Origin: Bacteroidetes bacterium HGW-Bacteroidetes-17
Lineage (GTDB): Bacteria > Bacteroidota > Bacteroidia > Bacteroidales > GCA-2711565
Direction: 5' to 3'
DNA: 50,633 nt
NCBI GenBank assembly: GCA_002840985.1
Contig: PHDM01000005.1
Coordinates: 1-50,633 of the forward strand
The notes beneath the pieces were generated by a model. It saw only the letters and a list, made by a program, of their open reading frames with translations, was not told where the DNA came from and did not search any database. A program made the position numbers and the translations under genes. Positions within the stretch are counted from its first letter, which is position 1. Each line of letters starts with the position of its first letter. Positions 41,221 to 50,194 of the stretch are shown in pieces.

Positions 41221-42414
41221 TTACAATAGCCTCAATAGTTCAAATTTGTTTAATTGGCTCAGAAGTAGTTGGTAATCTTTTTCGATATCCAATAAATTGT
41301 CCTTTAGTTCGTACAAGGTTTTCAACTCAAGGAAATATTCGGTTGTCGAAATTTCACCTTCCTCCAGTGCCTTTTCGATATTTTCCAGATAATTAAGTTT
41401 ATTCCATAATCCCTGAAATTTTGAGAGTCGTTCACTGGCTGAAATGTAATCATCATAAATGGATTTAATATGATAGTAATGCTCATTCTCGTGCTGCACG
41501 ATATTGCTTTTCATATGATCCATATTGATTTTGCTAACGGACACTTTATTCTTATTTTGCCACAAAGGAATCGACATTCCAAGAATTACCCCTGAGAACT
41601 TATCTAAAGTGCTTTTTTCTAATTTATAACCTACCTCAAATTCGGGTAAAGAACCGGTCCGGGTAAGTTTTATGTTCAATTCGGCAATTTTGATCTCTAA
41701 TTCAATCAGTTTATTCAGCGGATCAATAGATTCGATATGTTCAAATAAAGCGTTTAAGGACTCTGGAATAGGTTGCTCAGGATATTCAATTACTTTTAAC
41801 TGAATTGCCTGACCACCATTCAGTTCAACTAAATGATCTTCTTTTTTCTGGAGAAGATTTGAAATATCCATATATTCATTCTGGATTATCATTTCGCTAA
41901 TTAGTGCCTTATCCAGTTCAAATTGCGTAGTATAACCATTTTGCAGTTTCGTGCGAATATTATCAACTAATTTCATGGCATAGTTTGCCCTCATGTTGCT
42001 CTCTTCTTTTTTTCTCTTTAGGTAGATGATTTCTGTACAAGCCATTTTCGCCTCTAACAAAACATCGATAGAAAATAACTTACGCCGATCTTCAGTTTTT
42101 TCAATTTCCAAATTCGAAATGATATTTTTATAAGCATAGCTACTTGGAAATTCGAAAGATTGTTTGGCTTCAAATTCTTCAGTATATCCTGTGTTATCAT
42201 TTTGATCCCATAAATGTAAGTATGAGATTGTAGGATTATTCAGAGTCAGGCCGGTTTTAGCCTCCAGATTCAACTTATTTAAATAAGTATTGTTAGCCTG
42301 AATACTTTTATTGTTCAACAAAACCGAATGAAGCACCTCATCCTGGTTTTGGGCATAGGCTGAACCGCAAATGATCAGTGCAAGGAATACATTTAAAATT
42401 TTAATTTTCTTCAT
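41221..42414 (-). CDS. CzcC-like TolC-family protein, 397 aa
   Basis: Outer-membrane channel of the second metal pump. Signal peptide KKIKILNVFLALIICGSAYAQ, then DEVLHSVLLNNKSIQANNTYLNKLNLEAKTGLTLNNP, typical of short CzcC/CusC-like members. Long coiled-coil helices (KIELENLRTKLQ-type heptads, SDYISASERLSKFQGLWNKLNYLENIEKALEEGEISTTEYFLELKTLYELKDNLLD) make the periplasmic barrel. At 397 aa it is shorter than the other two TolC proteins here. It overlaps the pump stop by 14 nt and is followed by the operon terminator. Confidence 0.88.
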   Translation of the reverse strand: MKKIKILNVFLALIICGSAYAQNQDEVLHSVLLNNKSIQANNTYLNKLNLEAKTGLTLNNPTISYLHLWDQNDNTGYTEEFEAKQSFEFPSSYAYKNIISNLEIEKTEDRRKLFSIDVLLEAKMACTEIIYLKRKKEESNMRANYAMKLVDNIRTKLQNGYTTQFELDKALISEMIIQNEYMDISNLLQKKEDHLVELNGGQAIQLKVIEYPEQPIPESLNALFEHIESIDPLNKLIELEIKIAELNIKLTRTGSLPEFEVGYKLEKSTLDKFSGVILGMSIPLWQNKNKVSVSKINMDHMKSNIVQHENEHYYHIKSIYDDYISASERLSKFQGLWNKLNYLENIEKALEEGEISTTEYFLELKTLYELKDNLLDIEKDYQLLLSQLNKFELLRLL

Positions 42415-45400
42415 GTTTATGTTTTTTTAGCATGCGATAAAAAACCAATGGGATGATATACAAATTTAACAAAGTTGAGCTTAATAATCCACCCAGAATT
42501 ACAATTGCCATTGGACTTTGAATTTCGTTACCGGGGCGGTCTCCATTAAAAGCCAATGGAACCAATGCCAATGACGCGGTTAAGGCAGTCATTAAGATAG
42601 GGTTTAACCGATCCAATGAACCTTGCAGAATGACATCGGTTCTGTCTTTTACCGATTTTGCAAGCGCAATATAGCGTGAAACCAATAGGATTCCGTTACG
42701 TGTAGCAATCCCAAACAGGGTTATAAAACCGATGATAGATGGAATACTAATTACCCCTGAAAATAACCAAACAGCAAATACACCACCAATGATTGCAAGA
42801 GGTAAGTTAAGTAAAACAATGCCGGCAATTTTAGAGCTTTTAAATTCCTGATAGAGGATTAAAAAGATGATGAAAATAGCGCCAATGGTAGTTAAGTACA
42901 AGATTCGGGTTGCACTGGCTGCACTTTCGAACTGACCACCATATTCAACATGGTAGCCTTTTGGTAATTTTACGGCTGCTTCGACATGCGAACGAATATC
43001 ATCAGCTACACTTCCCAAATCGCGACCGGCTACATTTGCCGAAATTACAATTTTTCGCTGGATATTTTCACGACTTATGCTATTGGGGCCGGATCCTGAA
43101 ATGACATCTGCAAGTTGCAACAGAGGCACTTTATAACCTTGGGCAACATCAATTTTTGCCGATTTTATGGCTTCCATTTTATCTCGGTAAACATCATCGT
43201 AGCGTAATACCAAATCAAATTTTTGTTCGCCTACAAATACATCCGAAATTTTTTCACCACCTAAAGCATAGTTTACGAATGAGTTAAACTCCTGAAGGCT
43301 GACTCCATATTTTGCGAGCATTTCACGTCGTGGCCTGATTTTAATTTGAGGGGTTTCAACTTGTTGTTCAACAAATAAATCAACCACTCCTTCTACATCT
43401 TCCACCGCTGATTTAATCTCTTGGGCAATCATGTACATACTTTGTAAATCCTGCCCGAAAAGCTTAATCGCTATATTTGAGCGGGTTCCTGAAAGCATAT
43501 GATCAATGCGATGGGTAATGGGTTGACCAACCTCAACAATTATTCCCGCAATACCAGATAATTCTTGTCTTATTTCCTCTAAAAATTCATCTTTTGAACG
43601 GTCAGTTAAAAGATAAGGCACTTCTAGTTCAGAAACATTGACACCAAACGAATGTTCTGCTTGTTCGGCCCTACCGGTTTTTCGTGAAGTTGTTATTACT
43701 TCTGGAATTTCAAGTAAAATTTGTTCGGCATGTTTTCCAATCTCATCCGATTCATCGAGTGATACGCCAGGATAGGTCGCTAAATTTATGGTCAGCGAAC
43801 CTTCATTGAAGGGTGGCAGAAATGTTTTTCCAAATGATAAAAGCAACACGATGGAAGCAATTAATAACGCGGTTGTTATGACCAAAACCATCGTATTAAG
43901 TTTTAATGCCATTTTAAGGGTAGTTTGATATAATGCCTTCAGATTTCTTACCAACCAGTTATCATTTTGAAACTTGCTTAATGATCGTTTATCTGTCAAC
44001 ATTAAACTACATAAAACCGGAGTAAGTGTAAGAGCTACTACCAAAGATGCGAAAAGTGAAACGATGAAGGTAATTCCCAGTGGTCGAAGCATTCGTCCTT
44101 CCATCCCATCTAAAAAGAACAATGGGATAAATGCAACAATAATAATAAATGTTGCATTCAATATGGAAGCCCTGATTTCCAAAGAAGCCTTATAAACGAC
44201 TTTAAGTTTGTTCTTTTGTTTTTCAATGGGTTTAAGGGCATTTTCCTTCAGTCGTTTAAAAACATTTTCAACATCGATGATGGCATCATCCACAATCGAA
44301 CCAATCGCGATTGCCATTCCTCCAAGGCTCATGGTGTTTATCGTTAGCCCCATTAATTTAAGTGTCAGGGCAGCAATGATCAAGGATAATGGAATTGCAA
44401 TGATCGTAATAAACGTAGTTCTTGCGTTCATCAGGAAAACAAAAAGAATGATGACTACCAAAAATGCACCTTCGAATAATGCTTCTTGTACATTCCTGAT
44501 TGCATTATTAATAAAGCCAGCCTGTTCAAAAATATTTTCATGAATTTGTACAGAGGCTGGTAATTCGGTTTTTAATTCGTTTAATGTCAGGTGTAAAACA
44601 TCCGTAAGTTTCAGGGTATTTATTTTAGGCTGTTTACTTAGTGTAACTACAACAGCACTTTTCCCTTCGTACGATCCTTTTCCTATTGCCGGAGCCGCTC
44701 CGATGGCAACTTTAGCAACATCGCTGATTTTAACCGAAACACCATTGATGTATTTCACAACGGTATTTCCGATTACAACAGGGTCATTTGATCGAACCAT
44801 GCCTCTAATCAAATAACGGTTGGAATACTCATCAATAAAACTTCCCGATGAGTTTTGATTGAGTTGATTGCAACTCTCTATCAATTCGGATAAAGTAATC
44901 CCATAATATTCCATTTTATTTGGATTGGCCAGAATTTGGTATTCCTTTGTATCTCCACCTATGATGGTTACTTGTGATATTCCGGGTACTGAAAGTAGTC
45001 TGGGCCGGAATTTCCAGTCGGCTAAAGTTCGCAGTTCCATTTCGCTTAGCGAATCAGAGGTCAAACTAAAAATCATGACCTCACCGAGTAAAGAAGTTTG
45101 TGGCGCGAGTATTGGTTTCTCAACATTTTGAGGTAATACTTCAATGATTGTTGCAAGGCGTTCGTTAATGGTTTGCCTGGCCTGATAGATATCGGTACCC
45201 CAATCAAATTCCGCCCAAACAATTGAAAATCCCATGGATGAAGATGATCGAAGTCGGCGTAAATTATTGGAACCATTGATGGCTGTTTCGATTGGGAAAG
45301 TAACCATTCTTTCCAATTCTTCAGGGGCCATATCATGGGCTTCCGTCATGATAACAACCGTTGGTGCATTCAGGTCGGGGAAAATATCAATTTCCAACGA

Positions 45401-45496
45401 TTTCCAAATATATGCACCCGAAACCAGAACAATTATTGCTGCTGCCAGAATGATTAGCCTGTTTTTAAGTGAAAAATCTATTATTTTATTAATCAT
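42401..45496 (-). CDS. CzcA-type heavy-metal RND pump, 1031 aa
   Basis: Proton-driven inner-membrane exporter. Start INKIIDFSLKNRLIILAAAIIVLVSGAY, then IDIFPDLNAPTVVIMTEAHDMAPEELERMVTFPIETAINGSNNLRRLRSSSSMGFSIVWAEFDWGTDIYQARQ. TM4 region: LGGMAIAIGSIVDDAIIDVENVFKRL, with an Asp-Asp pair. The C-terminal half has LFGIATRNGILLVSRYI. Length is the usual ~1030. Unlike the neighbouring pump, it has no large insertion. The TM4 residues do not settle the metal; cobalt/zinc/cadmium or copper are all possible. Adaptor precedes it by 36 nt and CzcC overlaps its end. Confidence 0.93.
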   Translation of the reverse strand: MINKIIDFSLKNRLIILAAAIIVLVSGAYIWKSLEIDIFPDLNAPTVVIMTEAHDMAPEELERMVTFPIETAINGSNNLRRLRSSSSMGFSIVWAEFDWGTDIYQARQTINERLATIIEVLPQNVEKPILAPQTSLLGEVMIFSLTSDSLSEMELRTLADWKFRPRLLSVPGISQVTIIGGDTKEYQILANPNKMEYYGITLSELIESCNQLNQNSSGSFIDEYSNRYLIRGMVRSNDPVVIGNTVVKYINGVSVKISDVAKVAIGAAPAIGKGSYEGKSAVVVTLSKQPKINTLKLTDVLHLTLNELKTELPASVQIHENIFEQAGFINNAIRNVQEALFEGAFLVVIILFVFLMNARTTFITIIAIPLSLIIAALTLKLMGLTINTMSLGGMAIAIGSIVDDAIIDVENVFKRLKENALKPIEKQKNKLKVVYKASLEIRASILNATFIIIVAFIPLFFLDGMEGRMLRPLGITFIVSLFASLVVALTLTPVLCSLMLTDKRSLSKFQNDNWLVRNLKALYQTTLKMALKLNTMVLVITTALLIASIVLLLSFGKTFLPPFNEGSLTINLATYPGVSLDESDEIGKHAEQILLEIPEVITTSRKTGRAEQAEHSFGVNVSELEVPYLLTDRSKDEFLEEIRQELSGIAGIIVEVGQPITHRIDHMLSGTRSNIAIKLFGQDLQSMYMIAQEIKSAVEDVEGVVDLFVEQQVETPQIKIRPRREMLAKYGVSLQEFNSFVNYALGGEKISDVFVGEQKFDLVLRYDDVYRDKMEAIKSAKIDVAQGYKVPLLQLADVISGSGPNSISRENIQRKIVISANVAGRDLGSVADDIRSHVEAAVKLPKGYHVEYGGQFESAASATRILYLTTIGAIFIIFLILYQEFKSSKIAGIVLLNLPLAIIGGVFAVWLFSGVISIPSIIGFITLFGIATRNGILLVSRYIALAKSVKDRTDVILQGSLDRLNPILMTALTASLALVPLAFNGDRPGNEIQSPMAIVILGGLLSSTLLNLYIIPLVFYRMLKKHKHEEN

Positions 45497-45532
45497 TATT
45501 CAATTTCTTAGATGTAAAGTAAATCTTATTAT

Positions 45533-47044
45533 TTAATGAACATGGCCGTGTGATGGAAGTTCTCCGGCTAGAGATGCGAGTTTTATACGGTAAGCTCCTT
45601 TGGTAACTATCCTGTCACCGATTTCAAGACCTTCCAATATAACAACCATATTACCATTATTACTGCCAATTTTTACATCATGGCTGGTATAACCTTCGCC
45701 ATCTTCCTGAACATAGACATGAAAATGACCTTCACTTTCGATTAAGGCTGAAATAGGAATACTCAATACTTCCTGACTTAATTTTGATTCCAGATATATT
45801 TCGGCAAACAAACCCGGTGTTAAACTCCCCGGATTATCAATTTCGAAGAAAACAGGTAGGTACGCATTATCTGCTGATGGTGTAATAGAATATGAAAGGA
45901 CCTTTCCGTTTAATTTTGTGGTCGAATAAACCTCATTTGAAAAAGTTGTTTTAAAATTTGCGGAGATAATTTTACCTGCTTCATCAAATCGGTTTTGAGG
46001 TAAATTGGCTTTCAGGATTAATCTGTCGGTAAAAATAATCCGGCCCAATTGCTGGCCTTCATCAACAAAATCTCCGGCTTTTATCATTAATTCAGAAATT
46101 ATTCCCGATTGTGTAGCCCTAACCACCTGGCTTCCATTTGAAAAATTTTTGCTTATGGATTCAAAATTTAGCTTCGCATTATCAAAATCAAGCTTTACTT
46201 GCAAGTAATCTTTTTCAGAAATGATATTTTCCTTAACCAGTCTTTCTGCTCTTTCTAAATCAGATTTTGCTTTTTCATAGGCTACTTTTTCCGAATTGTA
46301 TTTTGTATTCAAATTATTGGAGGTTAGTTGACCTGCATCAACTGTAAATAAAATTTCGCCTTTCTTAACCTTTTGGCCCGGCATTAGATTTTGAGCAAAT
46401 TGAATTATCCCCCCTGAAGGCGCGATTACGGAAGTGACATTTTTTGGCAATGCTTCTATTTGCCCTGAAACCGGAATTACGTTATTGAACGGTTGTGCCT
46501 GAAGTTCGACGGTACTGAATTCAATTTCCCAGGCTTGTTCTTTGGTGAAAATGATTTCATCACCTTCATGTTGTTCAGCATTAGTGTCAAAAGCTTTTTC
46601 TGCTTCTTCATCACTGACATAAACTGAAAATTCGCCTAAATTAAAGCTGCTGCTAAATTCTTGTCCTTGGTAACTAATGGTTAATATTACTTTTTCAATA
46701 AATTCTGCGGCAAAATTGGCTTGATAAATACCCGGGCTGGATGGAGTTTGGATTATGGTATTAAAATTTGTTTGAGCCCCTGTGATGCTTACCGTCACTT
46801 GTCCGTTGATGATCGGTTTATAGGTATGTAAATTTGTGAGGTGGATTAAAAAACTGCTGCTATGACCTTTTGTAAAAGCATCTATTTCAGCAAATAATTC
46901 AAGATCATCATTAAATAAAGTATATGATTTTGAAACATGGGTATGAGCCACAGCTGCTTGCTCATCTTCTTCTGTATTATTTTTACAGCCGGAAAAAGTT
47001 AAGATAGCAAATAATGGGATTAAAATAAATCTTGAAAGTTTCAT
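45533..47044 (-). CDS. CzcB-like RND adaptor lipoprotein, 503 aa
   Basis: Periplasmic adaptor anchored by a lipobox ending FSGC (residue 20). It is His-rich at both ends: AHTHVSK near the start and LPSHGHVH at the C-terminus. An extra N-terminal domain of ~130 residues precedes the adaptor core. It has beta-strand character (HSSSFLIHLTNLHTYKPIINGQVTVSITG, FSSSFNLGEFSVYVSDEEAEKA) and is commonly seen in Bacteroidota CzcB proteins. The core has VIAPSGGIIQFAQNLMPGQKVKKGEILFTVDAGQL and the hairpin EKAKSDLERAERLVKENIISEKDYLQVKLDFDNAKLN. The metal is likely soft or divalent. Confidence 0.92.
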   Translation of the reverse strand: MKLSRFILIPLFAILTFSGCKNNTEEDEQAAVAHTHVSKSYTLFNDDLELFAEIDAFTKGHSSSFLIHLTNLHTYKPIINGQVTVSITGAQTNFNTIIQTPSSPGIYQANFAAEFIEKVILTISYQGQEFSSSFNLGEFSVYVSDEEAEKAFDTNAEQHEGDEIIFTKEQAWEIEFSTVELQAQPFNNVIPVSGQIEALPKNVTSVIAPSGGIIQFAQNLMPGQKVKKGEILFTVDAGQLTSNNLNTKYNSEKVAYEKAKSDLERAERLVKENIISEKDYLQVKLDFDNAKLNFESISKNFSNGSQVVRATQSGIISELMIKAGDFVDEGQQLGRIIFTDRLILKANLPQNRFDEAGKIISANFKTTFSNEVYSTTKLNGKVLSYSITPSADNAYLPVFFEIDNPGSLTPGLFAEIYLESKLSQEVLSIPISALIESEGHFHVYVQEDGEGYTSHDVKIGSNNGNMVVILEGLEIGDRIVTKGAYRIKLASLAGELPSHGHVH

Positions 47045-47121
47045 AATTTAAGTAATTAGAAATAAATATTAGATGTTCAGTCAAACTGAAGAACATGAAA
47101 TTTTAAAGGAAATTGAATAGA

Positions 47122-47508
47122 CTAAGCAGTGGGAGGTGCCCTAAGGCCATGTGTCTGAATATTAGCTTCAGCAGAAAATTTAAAGTCGGTAATATAAGTA
47201 TATACTGTTTGTACTTCTTCAGGTTGGGTAATGATGATTTCTTCCTGAAATAAAATATTAAGTGCAAGTACCGGTTCTTTTACAAAGCCCGGATTATTTA
47301 ATTCTTTTTGAAGCTGGTTACAGAAAAGACAATCAGAATGAAGTTCTACACCCTGATGCAAATGGTACTCAGTGCAGCTGCATACTTCCTCATCTTGACA
47401 AAAATGTAAATCAAATGATGAACCCAGCTTATTAAGATGATGGTGGTGAGGAATAAATCCATGGCCGAGATATAATACAAAAATAAGTAACTGAAAATAC
47501 CGTATCAT
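47122..47508 (-). CDS. Small secreted His/Cys-rich protein with PHHHH motif, 128 aa
   Basis: First gene of the CzcB-CzcA-CzcC unit, 77 nt ahead of the adaptor. Start at ATG 47508 is preferred over 47535, since it places the hydrophobic segment (YFQLLIFVLYLGHGFI) at the N-terminus. Four consecutive histidines (21-24) follow the Pro. Five cysteines (37, 43, 45, 60, 63) lie in a His-containing region (CSCTEYHLHQG, HSDCLFCNQL). The C-terminus is LRAPPTA. It resembles small Bacteroidota proteins of unknown function with (I/V)PHHHH. A role in binding or delivering metal to the pump is inferred. Confidence 0.7.
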   Translation of the reverse strand: MIRYFQLLIFVLYLGHGFIPHHHHLNKLGSSFDLHFCQDEEVCSCTEYHLHQGVELHSDCLFCNQLQKELNNPGFVKEPVLALNILFQEEIIITQPEEVQTVYTYITDFKFSAEANIQTHGLRAPPTA

Positions 47509-47672
47509 TTTATGCTTACTTTCTTTGTTGCGCATCGCTCGTTTATAATTCGGCTAAGATATTAAAAATTTCAGGTCAGCATTTTAGAACAATTATAAAT
47601 TGGCTTCAAACTTAGTTGTTAGATGTTTAACAAATACACGTACAAAATGATACCTGATAAATATAAAATTAT

Positions 47673-47680
47673 TATTTTTG
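47673..47680 (+). promoter_or_regulatory. -7 promoter element (TATTTTTG) for the beta-oxidation cluster
   Basis: Exact TAnnTTTG. The TTG at its end (47678-47680) opens a longer reading frame but lies inside the promoter, so it cannot be the start. Confidence 0.6.
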
Positions 47681-47710
47681 AGAAATACACATCTATCAAT
47701 GATTTTCTCT

Positions 47711-48478
47711 ATGAATTATAAAAATTTACAAGTTGAAATAACAGAAGGAATTGCATTACTGACCATCCATCGTCCGGAGGCATTAAATGCATTAAATACA
47801 AATTTTTTTAATGAAATGGATCATTTCATAAGTGAGGTTTCATTGAATAAAAGCATTCAGATCTTAATAATTACAGGAAGTGGAAAAGCATTTGTAGCTG
47901 GTGCTGATATTGCAGAAATGGTTGATAAAACTCCTGCTGATGGTACTAAGTTTTCAAGATTGGGCCAAAATACGTTTAGAAGTCTGGAGAAATTACAAAT
48001 TCCCGTCATCGGTGCCATTAATGGATTTGCGCTGGGTGGCGGATTAGAATTAGCCATGGCCTGCGATTTTCGCATTGCCAGTACGAAAGCTAAATTTGGT
48101 CAGCCTGAAGTAAATTTAGGAATGATTCCGGGATATGCCGGAACCCAACGGTTACCACGCCTGGTTGGATTAGCTGATGCTTTGTATTTATTGATGACTG
48201 CAGAAATGATAGGAGCTGAAGAAGCCCTTCGGATTGGATTGGTGCAAAAAGTAGTTGAGCCCGAAGAGTTGATGAATGAGGTTCTGAAAATTGCAAAATT
48301 GATCCAATCAAAAGGACCTGAGGCAATTAAAAAAGTGAAGCATGTTACAAGAACCGGAATGTTAATGGATTTTGATAAGGCAAATGAATTAGAAGCTGAT
48401 TTTTTTGGAACCCAATTCAAAGCCGAGGGCGAAGAGGGAATGAGAGCGTTTTTGGAAAAAAGGAAGCCGAATTGGTGA
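47711..48478 (+). CDS. Enoyl-CoA hydratase (crotonase family)
   Basis: Adds water to trans-2-enoyl-CoA in beta-oxidation or butyrate-type metabolism. The start at ATG 47711 gives MNYKNLQVEITEGIALLTIHRPEALNAL, as expected; an upstream ATG at 47699 and a TTG at 47678 are in frame, but the latter is within the promoter. The oxyanion hole is formed by AFVAGADIAEM and FALGGGLELA. The two catalytic glutamates lie in GGGLELAMACDF and FGQPEVNLGMIPGYAGTQRL, so this is a true hydratase. Length of 256 aa is standard. It is followed by a repeat element, then the dehydrogenase. Confidence 0.94.
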   Translation: MNYKNLQVEITEGIALLTIHRPEALNALNTNFFNEMDHFISEVSLNKSIQILIITGSGKAFVAGADIAEMVDKTPADGTKFSRLGQNTFRSLEKLQIPVIGAINGFALGGGLELAMACDFRIASTKAKFGQPEVNLGMIPGYAGTQRLPRLVGLADALYLLMTAEMIGAEEALRIGLVQKVVEPEELMNEVLKIAKLIQSKGPEAIKKVKHVTRTGMLMDFDKANELEADFFGTQFKAEGEEGMRAFLEKRKPNW

Positions 48479-48482
48479 AGAT

Positions 48483-48583
48483 GATAGACATTCAGTAGTC
48501 ATTCGATTGACATTCAATAGGAAAAAAATCAACGATTGTCAATGAATGTCGCTTGCGAAGCAAGCGAATGTCTATCGAATAAC
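48483..48583. repeat. Intergenic repeat, copy A
   Basis: Starts 5 nt after the hydratase stop codon with GATAGACAT. It contains arms ATTCGATTGACATTC (48501-48515) and GAATGTCTATCGAAT (48566-48580), complementary but for one base. The inner hairpin GCTTGCGAAGCAAGC (48551-48565) is flanked by AATGTC units. The same order of units recurs at copy B. Confidence 0.7.
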
Positions 48584-48660
48584 CATCGCATGACTAATGT
48601 ATTGAAAGACAAAAACCAATGATAAAATAAATAAACTTTTCAAATAAAATTAAACGAAAT

Positions 48661-50001
48661 ATGAATTACGACGAAAGATTAAGAAACGTAACCGTTCTGG
48701 GTGCTGCAGGTAAAATGGGAAGTGGGATTCTTCTCCTTACTGCTGTTGAGATGGCCGATCTCAGTTTAAAATCTGAGAACAAAGGCATTCCCTATTGTCT
48801 CAATGCCATGGATCTCTCTCAGGAAGGTCTGGCAGGACTTTTACGATATCTGAAAACTCAGGTAACAAAAATTGCCGAGAAAAAAATTGTTTGGCTACGT
48901 AAAATGTATGCTGATCGTGCCGACTTAATCGAAAACGAAGAAATTTTAAATCAGTACGTTTTTGACGTATTGAGCATTGTTCGGCCTGTTACAAAAGTTG
49001 AGGTTGCTTACGAATCAAGTTTGATTTTTGAAGCGGTGAGCGAAAACAAAGATTTAAAAATCAAAATTTTTAAACAGATCGATCAGAACAACCCAAACAA
49101 GCCCTGGTATTTTACCAATACCTCTTCGGTACCTATCAATCTTATCAATGATGGTGCAAATCTGAGCGGACGGGTATTAGGGTTCCATTTTTATAATCCT
49201 CCGGCTGTTCAAAAATTGGTAGAGTTGATTTTACCAAAAAATCCTGTTTCAGGAATGGAAGTTTTTGCTAAAGATTATGCACAAAAACTGGGCAAAATTA
49301 TTGTCCCTTCAAATGATTTTGCCGGATTTATAGGCAACGGCCATTTCATGCGAGATTCGTTATATGCAATTACAGAAGTGGAGCGGATTTCAAAAGAAAT
49401 GTCGTTTGTGGAGGCTGTTTACACCGTAAACAAAGTTGCTCAGGATTATTTGGTTCGTCCGATGGGGATTTTCCAATTGATCGATTATGTGGGGATTGAT
49501 GTGGTTCAGTTTATCATGAATGTGATGAACCCATTCCTTCAAAATGAAGATTTGCATAGCGATTTATTGGATAAAATGATGGGTTTAGCTGTAAAAGGTG
49601 GACAAAATTCAGATGGTTCACAAAAAGATGGTTTTCTGAAATATGAAAAAGGGAAACCGGTTGCGATATATAATCCCGATAAAAAAAATTACATAAATAT
49701 TAGTGAAATTCAGGGAAAATGTGATGCAAAATTAGGCAAACATCCGGATCCGACTGTTAGCTGGAAATCGACCATTCGAAGAAAAGATAAAGACCAGGTA
49801 TTTGCCGAATTTTTCACAACGATGAAATCAATGCCGGATATGGGAGCTAAACTTGCGCTGAATTACGGTAAACGTTCGAATGAAATAGGACGCCATTTGG
49901 TTAGCTCAGGTGTTGCAAATAACGAAGCGGATGTAAACACGGTCATGCTAACCGGATTTTTCCATGCTTACGGACCGATTAATGATTATTTCGTATTTTA
50001 A
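48661..50001 (+). CDS. 3-hydroxyacyl-CoA dehydrogenase, 446 aa
   Basis: Oxidises 3-hydroxyacyl-CoA with NAD+. The Rossmann-like start is VTVLGAAGKMGSGILLLTAVEMA, a G-x-x-G-x-x-G variant of the usual GxGxxG. The catalytic-region motifs ESSLIFEAVSENKDLKIKIFKQI, TNTSSVPIN (substrate-binding Ser/Asn) and GRVLGFHFYNPPAVQKLVELI fit the family. The C-terminal dimerisation domain shows FAGFIGNGHFMRDSLYAI and RPMGIFQLIDYVGIDVVQFIMNVMN. At 446 aa it is longer than typical ~290-aa stand-alone enzymes because of an extended C-terminus, and it is not fused to a hydratase. Confidence 0.88.
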   Translation: MNYDERLRNVTVLGAAGKMGSGILLLTAVEMADLSLKSENKGIPYCLNAMDLSQEGLAGLLRYLKTQVTKIAEKKIVWLRKMYADRADLIENEEILNQYVFDVLSIVRPVTKVEVAYESSLIFEAVSENKDLKIKIFKQIDQNNPNKPWYFTNTSSVPINLINDGANLSGRVLGFHFYNPPAVQKLVELILPKNPVSGMEVFAKDYAQKLGKIIVPSNDFAGFIGNGHFMRDSLYAITEVERISKEMSFVEAVYTVNKVAQDYLVRPMGIFQLIDYVGIDVVQFIMNVMNPFLQNEDLHSDLLDKMMGLAVKGGQNSDGSQKDGFLKYEKGKPVAIYNPDKKNYINISEIQGKCDAKLGKHPDPTVSWKSTIRRKDKDQVFAEFFTTMKSMPDMGAKLALNYGKRSNEIGRHLVSSGVANNEADVNTVMLTGFFHAYGPINDYFVF

Positions 50002-50160
50002 GATAGACATGCGGTAGACATCATGTTGACAATCAATAAACATTCAATGGTAAAATAACTATCTAAAATTTGTTAAAGGATAGCTTTTGGTAAGAATAAA
50101 CGAGGTATGTCAAAAAATGTCGCTTGCGAAGCAAGCAAATGTCAATTGAATGTCCAATTA
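50002..50160. repeat. Intergenic repeat, copy B
   Basis: Starts directly after the dehydrogenase stop with GATAGACAT, then GGTAGACAT, TTGACAATCAATA and ACATTCAAT (50040-50048). The same hairpin GCTTGCGAAGCAAGC (50122-50136) follows between AATGTC units, then ATTGAATGT (50145-50153), complementary to the left arm. Unit order matches copy A but the centre is longer. Confidence 0.7.
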
Positions 50161-50194
50161 GAAAAGTGAATAAAAGAACAATAAAAACAACACC

